A DNA stretch of 64,000 nucleotides from the NCBI RefSeq assembly GCF_000380125.1, contig NZ_KB904580.1, positions 34,301 through 98,300 on the forward strand, read 5' to 3'. The stretch comes from Streptococcus ovis DSM 16829 (GTDB lineage Bacteria; Bacillota; Bacilli; Lactobacillales; Streptococcaceae). Of the stretch, positions 1 through 7,984 are shown one piece after another (the stretch's first letter is position 1; each line of letters starts with the position of its first letter). The notes under the pieces are model-generated. The model ran no database searches. It saw nothing but the letters and a program-made list of their open reading frames with translations, and was not told the origin of the DNA. Made by a program: the position numbers and the translations under genes.

Positions 1-932
1 CCCTTATCAAATTGAGCTTTTTTGCTTGTATATTCTGCTAAACTGGCATCAAAAATTGATTTATCTTTTTGATACTGTACAAATAACTGTTGGTACTCTG
101 CAAACAGTTTCTTATATTCCTCAGAATCCTTGTTAAACTTCGACAACTGCTCTTCATAAACTTTCATTTTTTGAGCATAATCATTTAAAACAATTTTCTT
201 GTTAGCAAGGTATGTATCTACTTCAGTTAAAGATTTAACATTTCCAGATGTATCTACTTCAGATGACTTCGTCACAGTTTGTGTAGTTACTTTTACGTCA
301 ATCCCACCATTAGTTGCTTTTGTGGCAATATCATCTACTTGTTTATTCGCATCAGATACTGCTTTTGTAGCATTGTCATAAGTTTTTGTCACATCATCAA
401 TCACAGCTTGTTGGATATCATAACTTTTTTGAGCAGATGCATAGTTATCCGCAGGTTTAGTATCTCCAACAACTACATCAATTCCAGCTGCTTTTGCTTG
501 TTGTACAGAAGCATCAAGATTCGGACTTGGTACAACTGTTGTAATATCCCCTTCAGAGGTCCCAGCTCTTTTCTGACTATCAATAGCTTGATCTGATGAT
601 TCGGCTGGTTGATCAGCTAAATTGGTTGCGGAACTAATTACATCAGATGGTTCCTCCAACTTAACTGGTCCATCATTTATTGAACTTGAGACTTTAAACG
701 GGCCTTCATCGGATTGGTTATGATCAATTGTTTCAGGTAGTTTACTTTCAACAATAGCTGGAATTGATTCACTTTCTTCAGCACTTGCTGTATATCCCAC
801 AAAAGTCAAACCGACTGCGCTAACAGCTGTTGCCAATACTATGGCTTTTTTCATTGTACCTAACGGCACTCCAACAAGGGTGGTAACATTTTTTGCTTTA
901 CGCAAACCAAAAACTACTTTATTTTCTAACAT
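1..932 (-). CDS. Antigen I/II-family surface adhesin, N-terminal part (cut by window edge)
   Basis: The minus-strand frame is open from an ATG at 932 through the left edge, so only about 310 N-terminal residues are visible. The start has a good ribosome site (GGAG, 5 nt away). The N-terminus is a long signal peptide: a basic stretch (FGLRKAK), a second basic pair before a hydrophobic run, then a TASAEE cleavage region. Next comes an acidic Ser/Pro/Thr-rich stretch, followed by Ala/Lys/Tyr-rich helical sequence (QQAKAAGIDVVVGD, NYASAQKSYD, long Lys/Gln/Tyr coiled coil). This resembles the alanine-rich repeat region of antigen I/II proteins (SspB, AspA, BspA), which are wall-anchored adhesins. 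The C-terminal domains and sorting signal lie outside. It begins 19 nt after the LPXTG gene's stop, so the two are probably co-transcribed. Confidence 0.72.
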   Translation of the reverse strand, partial: MLENKVVFGLRKAKNVTTLVGVPLGTMKKAIVLATAVSAVGLTFVGYTASAEESESIPAIVESKLPETIDHNQSDEGPFKVSSSINDGPVKLEEPSDVISSATNLADQPAESSDQAIDSQKRAGTSEGDITTVVPSPNLDASVQQAKAAGIDVVVGDTKPADNYASAQKSYDIQQAVIDDVTKTYDNATKAVSDANKQVDDIATKATNGGIDVKVTTQTVTKSSEVDTSGNVKSLTEVDTYLANKKIVLNDYAQKMKVYEEQLSKFNKDSEEYKKLFAEYQQLFVQYQKDKSIFDASLAEYTSKKAQFDK

Positions 933-951
933 AATATTCTCCTTTACTTTT

Positions 952-1803
952 TTAAATCCAACGTTTTTTAATAAAACCAGTAATTCCTAATAAAAATATA
1001 CCAGCGAAACTTAATAATCCTGTTGCACTATCTCCAGTATGCGGTAGGGTAGCTTTGGTACCATCTGCCTTCGTGATAGTGATTGTATTGTCTGTATTTG
1101 TTACACCTCCAATAACTTCAGGAGCAACAGCGCTACCATCATTCAAGATAATTTGTCCATTTTGTGTACTCGCAATCACTGATCCAGTATTTGTCAGTAT
1201 TGGTTCGTTAATTGGTTGAACAGTTTGTCCTGTAATTGTTGAAAGAGTACCAACTTGAGATTTACCTTGTCGTTGTGCCTGATCCGCTGTTTTTGGTTCA
1301 GACGGCACTGGTTCTGGTGGATTAGTATTTGGATCAGGTTCTGAGTTTGGTTCTGATTGTCCACTAGGAGTTGGAGTTGGTTGTACTGACGGTTCTGATG
1401 GACTCGGAATAGGGGTAGGGTCTGGTATCGGTGTTGGCAGTACCTTTCCATCTGTTCCTTCTCCAGGAGCTGGAAGTGTAGGTTCAGTAGGAATTGTTGG
1501 ATTGGATGGATTTGGAATAGGAACAGGAGTTACCTGTTCTCCATTACCATCAGTGCTAGGACTTATAACTGATGGATTAGTTGGATCTGGTGGTACAATA
1601 GTTGTATTGTTTTCTGGAGACTTTTGAGAATCACCATTTAACAAAGTTAGGTCAGTATTAATAGACTTATACGGTTCTGTAACAATAATGACATCATCTT
1701 TTGGTGCAAGACTTTGAGTTTCATCTGCCCCTACACCTGTACCAGCTAGTACTACCCCAATAGTCATACCTGTAATACTTGCTTTTAACAACACTCTAGA
1801 CAT
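952..1803 (-). CDS. Small proline-rich LPXTG cell-wall-anchored protein
   Basis: The product has 283 residues. It starts with a short signal peptide (about residues 1-26, ending GTGVGADE). Residues about 60-170 are a low-complexity spacer very rich in Pro, Thr, Ser, Asn and Glu, with loosely repeated PNPSNPT and PTPIPDP units. The C-terminus is a classic sortase A signal: LPHTGD, a hydrophobic segment and a final KKRW. Such proteins are linked to peptidoglycan; the Pro-rich stalk probably spans the wall. No enzymatic domain is visible. The leader before its ATG (TTTTACTTTTTAG-like spacer plus AGGAGAAT on the coding strand) is almost repeated before the adhesin gene that follows, suggesting coordinated expression. 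Specific function unknown. Confidence 0.8.
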   Translation of the reverse strand: MSRVLLKASITGMTIGVVLAGTGVGADETQSLAPKDDVIIVTEPYKSINTDLTLLNGDSQKSPENNTTIVPPDPTNPSVISPSTDGNGEQVTPVPIPNPSNPTIPTEPTLPAPGEGTDGKVLPTPIPDPTPIPSPSEPSVQPTPTPSGQSEPNSEPDPNTNPPEPVPSEPKTADQAQRQGKSQVGTLSTITGQTVQPINEPILTNTGSVIASTQNGQIILNDGSAVAPEVIGGVTNTDNTITITKADGTKATLPHTGDSATGLLSFAGIFLLGITGFIKKRWI

Positions 1804-1815
1804 ATTATTCTCCTT

Positions 1816-2127
1816 TTACTTTTTAGGGCTATAACCTTTTCCTGTTAATAATAATTTTGATTGTTTTTTTTCTCCTTTATTTCTTCTCGCCACAAGAATA
1901 CCATTCCGTTGAATGGTTCTAATTCTTGAATATAGTTTAGGATAGTCAATAATCACTTCAACATCTTGTAGACGACCACTAACAAATCCACGTTCACGTA
2001 CAGTCGCGAATTTACTGTGAAGTTTTGCCTCTTTACCATCAAGTAAATACGCTGTTGCACCACCTTCGCGACCTAATTTTCTCAAGTCTGATAATGAGAC
2101 CTGATTGGATATTTTAATTTCATCCAT
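1816..2127 (-). CDS. Conserved small protein of the mobile element, function unknown
   Basis: This 103-residue basic protein starts at the ATG at 2127, preceded by AAGGAGAAG at proper spacing. An upstream in-frame ATG at 2193 would add 22 residues but has no ribosome site. The sequence (MDEIKISNQVSLSDLRKLGREGG, later an RGFVSGRLQDVEVIIDYP stretch and a Lys/Arg-rich tail) has no catalytic motif that I recognise. The basic C-terminus would suit a nucleic-acid-binding role, but that is a guess. It stands 12 nt before the LPXTG gene and reads in the same direction, so it probably heads the three-gene unit ending in the adhesin. Similar small proteins accompany surface-protein cargo in streptococcal integrative elements, as far as I recall. 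Confidence 0.6.
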   Translation of the reverse strand: MDEIKISNQVSLSDLRKLGREGGATAYLLDGKEAKLHSKFATVRERGFVSGRLQDVEVIIDYPKLYSRIRTIQRNGILVARRNKGEKKQSKLLLTGKGYSPKK

Positions 2128-2526
2128 TTGACTTCTCCTTTTCATAGATGAAAGGCGATCTACGCCGTGCTGTAAGCTGTCATAGCAGCTCATCTGTATT
2201 TCTTCAGCAAGAGTTATAGTCTAGTTCCTCTCAACTCCTTTAGGTTATGGATTAACCATCCTTTTTCGTTGTATGACTGCGACTAGATATGTATTTCTAG
2301 TTGTTCCAGCACATCAGTTTACCTGTGTCTGGTTCACTCCGCCCCCGTTTCTTTTTTATCGCATAGTCATGCCGCTAAGTATTTCACTACCTAATCGTTT
2401 CGGGACAGAGGGGGTATTCAGTTGTCAAAGGACAAGCAGTTTAATGACATACTGAGGTCAAGTTTCAGATTTAATCCTTGATTAACCTATCAACTTCTTG
2501 CATAGTTTCTTCACCATAAACGAACC
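2128..2526. other. 400-nt noncoding stretch between repA and the surface-protein unit
   Basis: No convincing gene is present. On the minus strand it holds a TTGTC-CTTT-GACAA inverted repeat near 2430, a G-rich patch near 2340 and a CTAGA...TCTAG hairpin near 2281-2300, then the leader of the 2127 gene. Base composition is more GC-rich than neighbouring accessory DNA. It could be a long 5' leader, a replication control region, or carry a small RNA; none can be decided by eye. Confidence 0.4.
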
Positions 2527-3507
2527 TCATCTGCCTCCTATATTCCCATAAAATACTTCAGCATTACGATGCGCAACCATCTTTTCTTCTATCCTTCGCT
2601 CTTCTCTGAGATTATCAAGCATTTTCAAGAGATAAGAGAGTGGACTCTCACAAGCAGGCGGGATACGTTCAATCATATCTAGCACTTCATTGCTGGTTGC
2701 ATAACCACCAGATAGATATTGACCAATTTGCATTTTCTGATGATGTGTCAATGTATATCCTTCTGGATACATGTAACGGTCATTGTATTTATCTGCAATA
2801 ACTTGTAAAAGAGAATAGTACTGTGGAGAGATATATTTTTGAGATTTATTTTGTGTATTTGAATCAGTTCTAGCTTTTCTAGAACTTATATTCATATTAG
2901 TATCACTTATATTAGTATTACTAGGGTCTAAATTTTGAACCTCCGGAAGTTCAATTTTTGGAAGTCCAAATTTTGAACTTCCGCTACTATCAACGATTTT
3001 AGCTTCTTTTTTATTTTCTTTTAAAACATTTCCACTAGCATCTAATTTCTTAATAAAATTGTCACTTTCATCATAAAAAATCATTTCTTGACAACTTGCA
3101 TCAACTAACTGAAGGTAGAGGCGATTTGCTTTATTTCTACCAAGGCGCTCTTCCCGAAGCAACCCCATATCAGTCAATTCCTTTTTTATTTTAATGACAG
3201 TGCCCTTCGCCTTATCTAACAACTCCATCAAATCTTGGATTGTGTAAATCAAAAAGACAGAACCATTTTCATCAACATAATCACGTTTGCCATTTTGATA
3301 AGAATAAATACTTGCTTGACAGCGATCGTACAAAGCACCATAAGCGAGTTTTGCATCTGAAGACAAGACTACATACTTACTTGTATATTTTATCTTTACT
3401 CTTTGCTTCAAATCTTCGTTCCATTTTCTTTCAATCCGTGTTGAGAAAATTTTAGGGACTTGATAAAAAGTTTGTGTGGTCAATAAATCAATAGTTATAT
3501 CTGCCAT
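2527..3507 (-). CDS. repA: RepA_N-family replication initiator protein
   Basis: The protein has 326 residues and fits the RepA_N family of plasmid and conjugative-element initiators. The conserved N-terminal winged-helix domain (about residues 1-125) includes FYQVPKIFS near residue 14, a K.T.KYVVLSSDAKLAYGAL segment, and a YTIQDLMELL...GTVIKIKKELTDMGLL helix-turn-helix. A low-complexity linker follows at about 170-220, then a C-terminal domain (about 225-326) of the kind that binds host factors. RepA_N initiators usually carry their origin inside the gene, and the linker DNA here contains repeats (2930-2983). The gene lies 9 nt after a small winged-helix-like gene. Its presence indicates an element able to replicate, such as a theta plasmid or an integrative conjugative element. 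No relaxase or integrase lies in the window. Confidence 0.85.
   Translation of the reverse strand: MADITIDLLTTQTFYQVPKIFSTRIERKWNEDLKQRVKIKYTSKYVVLSSDAKLAYGALYDRCQASIYSYQNGKRDYVDENGSVFLIYTIQDLMELLDKAKGTVIKIKKELTDMGLLREERLGRNKANRLYLQLVDASCQEMIFYDESDNFIKKLDASGNVLKENKKEAKIVDSSGSSKFGLPKIELPEVQNLDPSNTNISDTNMNISSRKARTDSNTQNKSQKYISPQYYSLLQVIADKYNDRYMYPEGYTLTHHQKMQIGQYLSGGYATSNEVLDMIERIPPACESPLSYLLKMLDNLREERRIEEKMVAHRNAEVFYGNIGGR
2930..2983. repeat. Iteron-like repeats inside repA, candidate origin
   Basis: AAATTTTGAACCTCCG at 2930-2945 recurs as AAATTTTGAACTTCCG at 2968-2983 (one mismatch, 38 bp apart). An inverted related copy (CGGAAGTTCAATTTTTGG, 2944-2961) lies between them. Just outside, ATTAGTAT occurs twice near 2896-2920. 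They fall in the part encoding the variable linker, where RepA_N origins usually lie. Confidence 0.55.
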
Positions 3508-3516
3508 CTCTTAATC

Positions 3517-3681
3517 CTACCCTGCTACTTTAATACCAAATTCGCCAGATCTGGAAAATTTAATCAATCCAAATTGCTCTAGTTCTTGTAAAATCAACTT
3601 TGCTTTGTATGGCGTCACATTCTGTGATTGCATAATTTCTTTCAAAATTAACTTACGTGCTTTTCTCTCTAATCTAGTCAT
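3517..3681 (-). CDS. Small winged-helix-like protein upstream of repA
   Basis: This 54-residue ORF starts at the ATG at 3681 with a GGAG site 8 nt upstream and ends 9 nt before the repA start. The product begins MTRLERKARKLILKEIM, continues with QSQNVTPYKAKLILQELEQ and ends KFSRSGEFGIKVAG. The pattern helix, helix with a conserved TP.KAK, then a short beta wing (GLIKFSRSGEFGIK) resembles a minimal winged helix-turn-helix. Position and size suggest a co-transcribed accessory or copy-control protein for RepA, which is inference only. Confidence 0.6.
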   Translation of the reverse strand: MTRLERKARKLILKEIMQSQNVTPYKAKLILQELEQFGLIKFSRSGEFGIKVAG

Positions 3682-3709
3682 AATTTTCTCCATATTGTAG
3701 ATTCAATTT

Positions 3710-4390
3710 TTATAATTGATCTCCATTCAACAATTCCTCTGATAGTAACTTAGTTTCCTTTGACTGTTCAATACCAGAAATATACGCCTCATAATCAACG
3801 TCAAATGCCATTTTAAGGCTTCTACTTTTTAGGTCTCCCATACGCTGTCGCTGTTCTTCTAGAACCTCTTCAGGAACCTGTACCATAAGAGCATACTCTT
3901 CTGACGACTGAACCTGGTTTCTGAAGCGATGATCAAGACCTTCTAAGAAACCTAATAGATAAGATTTCTTATAGTCTTTCCACCTTGACTTTGTAACAGT
4001 AGGCAAGAGCCGTTTTAATCGATATTTAAGATATAAAATCGCTCCTTCATATACTCTAGTGCAAAGTTCAGTATCAGACCGATAGCCAAAGAAAATCACC
4101 TGAGTAATGCCTTCATCCATCTTCCGTCTTCTAATTGTTTGGCATCGGAAATTTTTTCCTAGAATTGCAGCTAATTCCTCCTGCCACCAGGGCAATCTAT
4201 ATTCCCATGTCCCTACTGCCTCACCTATATTATTTTTGGTTTTAGTAGCCGTTACATCACTCATCGACAACTTATGTTTAAACATGAGTTTCTGAGCCAT
4301 TAGAAGGGCTGTCTGTCCTTCTTCATCATTAGGTGCATCGTAGGCCAATTCCAAAAGATTTTGGATCTTTTGAACAATTTTATTTTCCAT
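3710..4390 (-). CDS. DUF2786-family protein of the mobile element
   Basis: From the ATG at 4390, 2 nt after the previous gene's TGA, the product has about 226 residues. An upstream ATG at 4447 would overlap the preceding gene and lacks a ribosome site. The N-terminal part (ENKIVQKIQNLLELA, then NDEEGQTALLMAQKLMFKHKL) has the pattern of DUF2786, a short domain common in phage and conjugative-element proteins. The rest (YRLPWWQEELAAILGKNF..., FFGYRSDTELC, YKKSYLLGFLEGL) matches the domain usually found after DUF2786. Biochemical role unknown. It is translationally coupled to the Cys-rich protein upstream. Confidence 0.65.
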   Translation of the reverse strand: MENKIVQKIQNLLELAYDAPNDEEGQTALLMAQKLMFKHKLSMSDVTATKTKNNIGEAVGTWEYRLPWWQEELAAILGKNFRCQTIRRRKMDEGITQVIFFGYRSDTELCTRVYEGAILYLKYRLKRLLPTVTKSRWKDYKKSYLLGFLEGLDHRFRNQVQSSEEYALMVQVPEEVLEEQRQRMGDLKSRSLKMAFDVDYEAYISGIEQSKETKLLSEELLNGDQL

Positions 4391-4391
4391 A

Positions 4392-4865
4392 TCAATTCTC
4401 TTCACGATATTTTCGTGGCAAATGTCTAGCATAGTGATCAGAATCATTCACCGCTGCATTATGAAAAATCATATTATTGGCAATGATTTCTTGCCATTTT
4501 GGAATCTCTTCACGGTAGATACGATCTAGACCGTAAAATTTTTTTGCAATAAAACGAACAGCTCCGATATGATCTCCTAAACCAACTACACATAGCACAT
4601 CGTGTTCCATATCATAAACCCAGTGATGCTTCGGACTTCTCAATATTTCCTCAGCAAATTCTCTATCTCTTTCTAACCAGTCATGCCCTGGTCGATAGTA
4701 AACTTTCATCTGATAAGGTTCATCGTTCCATCCATGGAAACAGTGGCTACATAGTGTTCTATTCTTATCAATCCACCAACAAGTACCGTGTTCTTCATCA
4801 ATACAAGGCGTAACCCAATTACAAGCACAACGTCTGCAAATCCCTGTTTCTATTTCTAAACTCAT
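4392..4865 (-). CDS. Cys/Trp-rich putative zinc-binding protein, function unknown
   Basis: The start at 4865 is chosen because AAGGAG lies 10 nt upstream; an ATG at 4919 sits inside the terminator hairpin. The 157-residue product has a cysteine cluster in residues 10-45 (CRRCAC, a later single Cys, CWW, then CSHC), which looks like a zinc-binding knuckle. A Trp/His-rich middle and an acidic-basic tail follow. It is not a family I can name. It is the first gene of the element, just after the core ypmS transcript's terminator. Confidence 0.55.
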   Translation of the reverse strand: MSLEIETGICRRCACNWVTPCIDEEHGTCWWIDKNRTLCSHCFHGWNDEPYQMKVYYRPGHDWLERDREFAEEILRSPKHHWVYDMEHDVLCVVGLGDHIGAVRFIAKKFYGLDRIYREEIPKWQEIIANNMIFHNAAVNDSDHYARHLPRKYREEN

Positions 4866-4890
4866 GTTCTTTAGATACTCCTTAAAATAC

Positions 4891-4920
4891 AAAAAAAGTA
4901 GGTAGCTACTGCTACCCACT
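4891..4920 (-). terminator. Intrinsic terminator after ypmS
   Basis: On the minus strand GTGGGTAGC-AGTA-GCTACCTAC forms a 9-bp stem (one G-T pair) followed by seven T. It ends the transcript coming from ypmS and marks the junction between core and element genes. Confidence 0.85.
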
Positions 4921-4972
4921 GGGTTGTATTTATGATATTCTCAAAACTCTAGACACTTACCCCTCTTAACCC

Positions 4973-5566
4973 TTATTTTTTTCTGTATATGTCAAAGATA
5001 ATCTGGTCATTATATAAATCAACTGTATTTGCCTTTATAGAAATCTTCAAATCATTTTTTATCGCAGATAATTGAATCAAAATCGTAGCATCTTTGGCAT
5101 TAATACTGATAAATTCAGGCAATTTATAATTTTTCTTCAGATAGGTCAAAATTTCTGCCTTTGGAAGATAGAGTGTCCCTGCTGAAATTTCAGAAACAGT
5201 CAATAACACACTTCCATCTTCTAATTTACTGGGTTGAAAATAAATATAAAGCGGAATTTTTTGGCCTAGAATAGCATACTCCCCTTCAAACAGGACCTGC
5301 TGATTACTTGCATACAATTTGTAAGAGAAATCCTTTGTTTGATAATCTTCCAAATAAGTCGCAACCGTATCATTTAACTGATCACGAGTGGTTGTAAAGG
5401 TCCCAATTTTCGTTTCTTCCCCCTTTTCAACCTGAATCAAGCTGGTATCCTCACGATAGGTCACCATTCGACTCATCACCACGATGCCTAATCCTAAAAT
5501 GGCAGCGACTAATAGTAAAAAAAGCCACTTCCATACATTAATTTTTCCATTGGTCTTTTGTTTCAC
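4973..5566 (-). CDS. ypmS: YpmS-family (DUF2140) membrane-anchored protein
   Basis: The product has 197 residues: a basic N-terminus, one transmembrane helix (WKWLFLLLVAAILGLGIVVM, about residues 12-32) and an extracellular part of mixed beta/alpha composition. The pattern and context match Bacillus YpmS, DUF2140, a protein of unknown function always paired with the lipase-like YpmR. The start is a GTG at 5566 supported by TTGGAG 8 nt upstream; it overlaps the end of ypmR by 29 nt, so translation is probably coupled. The next gene in related streptococci is, as I recall, the HU gene hlpA, but here accessory DNA follows. Confidence 0.82.
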   Translation of the reverse strand: MKQKTNGKINVWKWLFLLLVAAILGLGIVVMSRMVTYREDTSLIQVEKGEETKIGTFTTTRDQLNDTVATYLEDYQTKDFSYKLYASNQQVLFEGEYAILGQKIPLYIYFQPSKLEDGSVLLTVSEISAGTLYLPKAEILTYLKKNYKLPEFISINAKDATILIQLSAIKNDLKISIKANTVDLYNDQIIFDIYRKK

Positions 5567-6380
5567 TAATTTTCTCCAATACTGCTCGTTTCATGATTTC
5601 ATACCCTGTATTATTGGGGTGAAAATTATCCTCTTCATACAGTGCGTCGTTCACCACTTTGCTTTCTTCTCCTGACATCTGGGGCACTCCCTCTTGTCCA
5701 TCAATCCCTTGGTATAGAAGATCGTTGATAGGCACAAAGTAAACGTAATCCAAATGCGAAACTGCTTCCTCTGTTATCTGATTCCAATTATCTACAATGG
5801 TCTGCATCTCAGTCAATTCAGGAAAATTCAGATAAAAGGGATTGTAGATTCCTAACACATAAATGGGGAGGTTTGGATTATCCTTTCGTGCCAAATCAAT
5901 AATTTCTAACAATCGCTTGCGGTACACTTTGGACGGCTTTTTAAACGTCGAAACTTTCAGTTTGGTAATATTTTCCAAAATCACCTTACGTAAATCATTA
6001 CCCCCGACCGTCAGTGTCATCATATCCGCACTTGCTAATGCTTCTGAGATTTCAGTTTGCTCCTCCATGCGCGTCAAAATTTGCTGACTTGTGTTACCAG
6101 AGACACCATAGTTTTTAACCTCCATCTGGTAACCATAGTCATTCATTAAATTTTGAGCAACTAAAGGAACAAATCCACCTTGGTTGGTCGTATCCCCTAC
6201 ACCCTTCGTCAAAGAATCCCCGAGGGCTACATAGGAAAAGGTCTCAACTTTTTCCTTTTTGTAATCGGCCTTGGTTAAAACAGGTTGTGCGGCAGGTACA
6301 ATGAAATGAAAAAGAAAGATAGACCCCAATAAACTGATGAAAAAGAAAACTAGACCTTGTAATAACTTCCGACTATTCAT
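5538..6380 (-). CDS. ypmR: SGNH-hydrolase YpmR-like lipase/esterase
   Basis: From the ATG at 6380 the product has 280 residues. An N-terminal membrane anchor or signal ([19 protein letters not shown]) is followed by the SGNH blocks: GDSLTKGVG (block I, nucleophile Ser), a Gly in NYGVSGNTS (block II), TVGGNDL (block III, Asn) and [12 protein letters not shown] (block V, Asp/His). It is thus a GDSL-type esterase or lipase acting outside the membrane; the substrate is unknown. The start overlaps the degV stop (ATGAATAG), and an ATG at 6410 would overlap more. It lies in the degV-ypmR-ypmS operon. Confidence 0.85.
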   Translation of the reverse strand: MNSRKLLQGLVFFFISLLGSIFLFHFIVPAAQPVLTKADYKKEKVETFSYVALGDSLTKGVGDTTNQGGFVPLVAQNLMNDYGYQMEVKNYGVSGNTSQQILTRMEEQTEISEALASADMMTLTVGGNDLRKVILENITKLKVSTFKKPSKVYRKRLLEIIDLARKDNPNLPIYVLGIYNPFYLNFPELTEMQTIVDNWNQITEEAVSHLDYVYFVPINDLLYQGIDGQEGVPQMSGEESKVVNDALYEEDNFHPNNTGYEIMKRAVLEKISETKDQWKN

Positions 6381-7203
6381 AGCGCACCAAGATGGCCCAA
6401 GCATCTTCACCTGTATGGGTTTGGATAATCGAGCTTGTTTCTAATACGGAAATTGGTGTAGGAACGAAAGCCTGCAACTTTTCCTTCATCTCATTGGCAA
6501 AATCTGGCTCACCCGCATAAGAAATGCCTAGTTCGACAACTTTTTTATTCTCTAAACTTGTCACAAAGCTATCCAGCCATTTCTTAAAGGTTTTACTACC
6601 TCGTCCCTTTACAATTGGTTCTAATTGATGGTCTTTCATTTGCATAATCACACGAATATTCAACAACGAACTCAACAAGCCTGTCACACGGCCAATACGG
6701 CCACCTTTTACAAGATTTTCCAGTGTAGACACTCCGATATAGAGTTCTGTCTTTTCTTTCACCTCTTCAATTGCAGTTAAAATCGCTTCCTTACTTGCTC
6801 CAGCTTTCGCCATACGCGCTGCTTCTACAACTTGGAATTTTGTTGCCTGGTCAGTGAAACTAGAATCAATGACTGTCACATCTGCACCTGACAAGGCTGC
6901 TCCTTGCCTTGCAGCTTCTACTGTCCCAGATAAGGCATGTGAAAGCATAATCGCAATGACCTGACTCCCGTTACTCGCTAAATTAGAAAAAACTTCGGCA
7001 AATACTCCAACTGGTGGCTGACTTGTTTTTGGCAATGCCTTGCTATGACGCATTAATTCAAGAAATTGACCCTGCTTCAAGTCATTGTCTGAATAGACCA
7101 CGCCGTCTACCATATTGGACAAAGGAACAATCGTAATTCCTAGTTCATTTGCCAAATCACGCTCCATTGTGTTACTGGAATCTGTTACAATTTTTACTGT
7201 CAT
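6373..7203 (-). CDS. DegV-family fatty-acid-binding protein
   Basis: This 276-residue protein has the DegV fold signature: [11 protein letters not shown] at the start, [12 protein letters not shown], then [14 protein letters not shown] (the T.P.S/T-Q-P lipid head-group binding motif) and a C-terminal [21 protein letters not shown] motif. DegV (FakB-like) proteins bind fatty acids and can present them to the kinase FakA for acyl-phosphate formation. Whether this paralogue works with FakA cannot be read here; fakA is not nearby. The gene is first in degV-ypmR-ypmS, with ATTTTCTCTTCC giving a GGAAGAG ribosome site on the coding strand. Confidence 0.88.
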   Translation of the reverse strand: MTVKIVTDSSNTMERDLANELGITIVPLSNMVDGVVYSDNDLKQGQFLELMRHSKALPKTSQPPVGVFAEVFSNLASNGSQVIAIMLSHALSGTVEAARQGAALSGADVTVIDSSFTDQATKFQVVEAARMAKAGASKEAILTAIEEVKEKTELYIGVSTLENLVKGGRIGRVTGLLSSLLNIRVIMQMKDHQLEPIVKGRGSKTFKKWLDSFVTSLENKKVVELGISYAGEPDFANEMKEKLQAFVPTPISVLETSSIIQTHTGEDAWAILVRYE

Positions 7204-7291
7204 TTTCTCTTCCTACTTTTCATTTCAATGCTTTCATTATACCAAAAATTGAACAATTCAGCAGATTTTTCCACTTACACCTTCATCAAAC

Positions 7292-7942
7292 TTACCGCCT
7301 TGCTTCCCATTCGGCGTAAAATTGTTCCAGATAAGATTCGAGAAATTCATGTCGGCCTTGTGCCAATCGTTTTGCTGTCTCTGTGTTCATCAAATCTTTT
7401 AATTTTAACAACTTCTCATAAAAATGACTGATGGCGGTGCCTTGATTGGAACGATATTCTTCTAGTGTCATCTGCTCGCGAACGGCTACTTGTGGGTCAT
7501 GAATCGGTCGCTGTTTGTGACCAGAAAAGACCATGGTTCGAGCAATTCCAATTGCCCCAATAGCATCCAAACGGTCAGCATCCTGCACTATTTTGCCTTC
7601 CAAGGTCAAGGGAACATCACGCAGTGTCCCTCCCTTGTAAGAAATTCCTTGGATAATCATTAAAATTTCTTGTGTCTGATGGTCAGACAAGCCAAGGCTA
7701 TCCAATAATCGATGAACTTCTGCCAAGCCTGCTTCCTCACTGCCTGCGACCTTCTCATCTGCTAAGTCATGCACTAGCGCAGCCATTTCACAGATAAAGG
7801 AATTCGCCCCTTCTTCGACTGCAAGCCTTTCAGCCATTTGGCGGACACGCACAATATGCCACCAGTCGTGACCACTTCCTTCACCCGTCAATTTTTCTTC
7901 TACATAGTGAGCTGTTTTCTGCAAGATTTCTGATTCTGTCAT
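7292..7942 (-). CDS. HD-domain metal-dependent phosphohydrolase
   Basis: The product has 216 residues of the HD superfamily. Metal ligands are visible: an early His (GSGHDWWHIVRV, about residue 24-35), the central HD pair (AALVHDLADEK, about residues 56-66) and a later Asp (VQDADRLDAIGAIGIART). The layout matches the YedJ/YpgQ-type group that hydrolyses nucleotides or related phosphate esters; the true substrate is unknown. It lies between recN and degV on the same strand, separated from recN by a terminator, so it is probably its own unit or read with degV. Confidence 0.85.
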   Translation of the reverse strand: MTESEILQKTAHYVEEKLTGEGSGHDWWHIVRVRQMAERLAVEEGANSFICEMAALVHDLADEKVAGSEEAGLAEVHRLLDSLGLSDHQTQEILMIIQGISYKGGTLRDVPLTLEGKIVQDADRLDAIGAIGIARTMVFSGHKQRPIHDPQVAVREQMTLEEYRSNQGTAISHFYEKLLKLKDLMNTETAKRLAQGRHEFLESYLEQFYAEWEARR

Positions 7943-7956
7943 ATTTTCCTCTTTTC

Positions 7957-7984
7957 AAAAAAAGTAAGCAGATAGCTTACTTTT
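7957..7984 (-). terminator. Intrinsic terminator overlapping the recN stop codon
   Basis: On the minus strand AAAGTAAGC-TATCT-GCTTACTTT forms a 9-bp stem followed by further T. The stem begins inside the last recN codons, so the stop TAA is part of the hairpin. Confidence 0.85.

Noticed and set aside
199-596. Overlapping plus-strand ORFs opposite the adhesin gene
   Set aside because: They lack ribosome sites and promoters and lie antisense to a strongly supported minus-strand coding frame.
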